From positions 1 to 40,447 of the forward strand of contig JAGYNS010000002.1 in the NCBI GenBank assembly GCA_018399655.1: a stretch of DNA of 40,447 nucleotides. Reading direction: 5' to 3'. This DNA comes from Campylobacterales bacterium (GTDB lineage Bacteria > Campylobacterota > Campylobacteria > Campylobacterales > Arcobacteraceae). Shown here in pieces: positions 38,733 to 40,447 of the stretch. Within the stretch, counting starts at the first letter, position 1. Each line of letters starts with the position of its first letter. The notes beneath the pieces are model-generated. The model made no database searches, had not been told where the DNA came from, and saw only the letters and a list, made by a program, of their open reading frames with translations. Position numbers and translations under genes: made by a program.

Positions 38733-39752
38733 ATGGAAAGAAAAACTATATACAACCCAAGCTCAAGAGAAAATCTTAACGATAGAAGAACTTTTGGTGG
38801 AAATCCTGATGGGATGATAAACTTTACCAATGCAAAGTATGAATGGGCTTTGCGTCTATGGGATACTATGGAAGCAAACACTTGGTTTCCTAAAGAGGTA
38901 CAGATGACAGCTGATGCAAAAGACTATAAATATCTTACAACCTCAGAAAAAAGGATGTATGATTTGGTTCTTTCTCAGCTTATTTTTATGGATAGCTTAC
39001 AAACTAATAATTTAATGGACAATATCAATCCATATATTACCGCTCCTGAGATCAATGCTTGCCTTTCACGACAAAGTTATGAAGAGGCGAACCATAGTAA
39101 ATCGTATGCAGTGATGGTAGAATCCATTTCAGATAATACTGCTGAGATCTATGATATGTGGAAAAATGATCAAAAGCTACTAGAGAAAAACACATTTATT
39201 GCCAATACCTATAAAAATCTTGCAGGAAACATCACTGATAAAAAAATAGTCTTAGCGATGTTTGCCAACCAAATTCTTGAAGGACTTTATTTTTATGCTG
39301 GGTTTGCCGCGATGTATGCCCTTGGAAAATCTGGAAAGATGCTAGGGAGCTCTCAAATGATCAAATTTATCCAAAGAGATGAAGTGACCCATCTACTTTT
39401 ATTTCAAAATATGATCAATAGTACAAAAAAAGAGCGACCAGAACTTTTTACTAAGGAGCTAGAAGAAGAAGTTCGTACAATGTTCCGACAAGCGGTTGAT
39501 TTAGAAGCGAGTTGGGGGGATTATATAACTCAAGGGCAAATTTTAGGATTTACAAAAGATATTATTCGACAATATATAGAGTATCTAGCAGATAGAAGAC
39601 TTGAAGCAGTTGGGTATGAGCCAGAATATGGAGTGAAGCATCCAATACCATGGGTAGATGGATATAGTAGTTTTAATGATCAAAGAACCAATTTCTTTGA
39701 AGGGAATGTGATAAACTACTCCAAAGGGAGTATAGATTTTGACGACTTCTAA
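38733..39752 (+). CDS. nrdB: Class Ia ribonucleotide reductase, small subunit
   Basis: Di-iron/tyrosyl-radical subunit, 339 residues. Iron ligands and radical site: FMDSLQTNN (Asp), EEANHSKSY (Glu, His and the radical Tyr at the E-x2-H-x3-Y spacing), LEGLYFYAG (Glu), [10 protein letters not shown] (Glu, His). The radical residue is Tyr, not Phe, so this is the ordinary type and not class Ic. The C-terminal tail ends SIDFDDF, the expected peptide that docks on NrdA. It lies 66 bases after nrdA. Confidence 0.96.
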   Translation: MERKTIYNPSSRENLNDRRTFGGNPDGMINFTNAKYEWALRLWDTMEANTWFPKEVQMTADAKDYKYLTTSEKRMYDLVLSQLIFMDSLQTNNLMDNINPYITAPEINACLSRQSYEEANHSKSYAVMVESISDNTAEIYDMWKNDQKLLEKNTFIANTYKNLAGNITDKKIVLAMFANQILEGLYFYAGFAAMYALGKSGKMLGSSQMIKFIQRDEVTHLLLFQNMINSTKKERPELFTKELEEEVRTMFRQAVDLEASWGDYITQGQILGFTKDIIRQYIEYLADRRLEAVGYEPEYGVKHPIPWVDGYSSFNDQRTNFFEGNVINYSKGSIDFDDF

Positions 39753-40447
39753 AAGTAGCCAAATATTACTTATAGAAAATGCGCTACAAAGCCTCAATAA
39801 ACATATTGCCGAAAAAGATGCAAATATAATTTCACTTGAGGATCAAATAGAAAAACTCAAAGAGACAATCACTACTTTAAAATATGAGTGTAAAGCAGCT
39901 ATCAATGAACAAGAGAAGTTTAGTGATAGAGTGGAGCACCTTGAAAAGACCAACTCTATTTTAAAACGAGACCTTAAGCAGAAAGATCAACAACTATTTG
40001 AAAAAATACAGCAGATCGACTCAATGAAAGTAAAAAATGAAGATTTTATGGATACCATTGAATCTAAAATGGAGCATGCAAAAAAACAATTGCAGGAGAG
40101 AGATACCATCATCTCTGAACTTCAAATGATCAATAAAGAGCTCAATAAAGAGAAAGAAGAGCTCAAAGAGCAATATGAAACCACTATTGTTACAGAGCAA
40201 CAAAAACTCAATAAAGAACTTAATAAACAGGTACAAAAACTTAAAGCCCAATACAAAGAGATAGAAGAGCAAAATAATTCTTTTAAAGAGGAAACCAAAG
40301 AGCAAAAAAAGATCATCTCAAAATTGGAAAAAAAACTGAAACAGTATGAGTTTAAAAGTTTTATAGATACAAAACACCAATTTGACTATGCAGATACCGA
40401 TATTACTCTTGATGAACCAAAAAATGGTCGCGCTCGGTGTCACGACA
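39739..40447 (+). CDS. Coiled-coil protein, TTG start, partial at window end
   Basis: Missed by the ORF track because it begins with TTG and has no stop in the window. The frame opens just after a TAG at 39733. The TTG at 39739 has AGGGAG eight bases upstream and overlaps the end of nrdB by 14 bases, suggesting coupled translation. About 236 residues are visible: a short leader [16 protein letters not shown], then nearly continuous heptad-rich coiled coil loaded with Glu, Lys and Gln ([20 protein letters not shown]). There is no signal peptide or membrane helix. Function unknown; an SMC-, filament- or scaffold-like role cannot be told apart. The last 22 bases look foreign (see findings). Confidence 0.75.
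   Translation, partial: MTTSKSSQILLIENALQSLNKHIAEKDANIISLEDQIEKLKETITTLKYECKAAINEQEKFSDRVEHLEKTNSILKRDLKQKDQQLFEKIQQIDSMKVKNEDFMDTIESKMEHAKKQLQERDTIISELQMINKELNKEKEELKEQYETTIVTEQQKLNKELNKQVQKLKAQYKEIEEQNNSFKEETKEQKKIISKLEKKLKQYEFKSFIDTKHQFDYADTDITLDEPKNGRARCHD

Noticed and set aside
40021-40316. Minus-strand ORFs of 94 and 64 aa at the window end
   Set aside because: Phe/Leu/Ser-rich mirror images of the Glu/Lys-rich coiled-coil gene on the plus strand.

Overview
The window is AT-rich DNA from a member of the Campylobacterota (Epsilonproteobacteria). Four gene blocks have the content or order I know from that phylum: a Complex I operon with an Epsilon-type NuoE/NuoF module, gap-pgk-tpiA-fabI, lysA-pheA-hisC with dxs nearby, and a divergent miaA / ubiA-family prenyltransferase locus. 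The genus cannot be fixed from sequence reading alone. The absence of fliF-fliG-fliH between hisC and dxs, where Campylobacter carries them, would fit a non-motile Sulfurovum-like relative, but this is inference.

Layout. (1) 1-570: a small conserved-looking protein gene, the signal recognition particle RNA gene (ffs, minus strand, absent from the ORF track), and a terminator hairpin. (2) 571-18018, minus strand: an unbroken 15-gene nuo operon read nuoA-B-C-D-E-F-G-G-H-I-J-K-L-M-N. NuoE has no cysteine. NuoF is a chimera in which the FMN/NADH domain is missing and a GltD-type FAD/NAD(P)H oxidoreductase is fused behind the NuoF iron-sulfur domain. NuoG is present twice, and the second copy has lost most of its N7 cluster ligands. 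(3) 18135-20544: three broken genes in a row (miaA, a CRP-like cyclic-nucleotide-binding protein, a ubiA-family menaquinone prenyltransferase). (4) 20554-24997: intact dxs, a phosphoribosyltransferase, hisC and pheA. (5) 25017-26234: lysA, intact in its C-terminal three quarters and broken at the front. (6) 26235-31000: a decayed island with an unidentified coiled-coil/membrane gene remnant, a broken HNH restriction endonuclease, and a fused m5C/m6A methyltransferase of which only the cytosine half is still open. (7) 31171-36044, minus strand: M23 peptidase, a 148-bp palindromic element, fabI, tpiA, gap, pgk. (8) 36282-end, plus strand: class Ia ribonucleotide reductase nrdA-nrdB, then a coiled-coil protein gene starting at TTG inside the end of nrdB and running off the window; the ORF track does not list it.

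The genes form a respiratory block (Complex I, and menaquinone side-chain attachment if the prenyltransferase were functional), an isoprenoid and amino-acid block (dxs, hisC, pheA, lysA), lower glycolysis/gluconeogenesis with fatty-acid synthesis, and dNTP synthesis. The most striking feature is patchiness of damage. More than 30 kb is free of frameshifts, while about 2.1 kb and about 3.8 kb are riddled mostly with single-base insertions and deletions, with the original codons still readable around them. This could be recent decay or local uncorrected sequence error, and the two readings have very different biological consequences.
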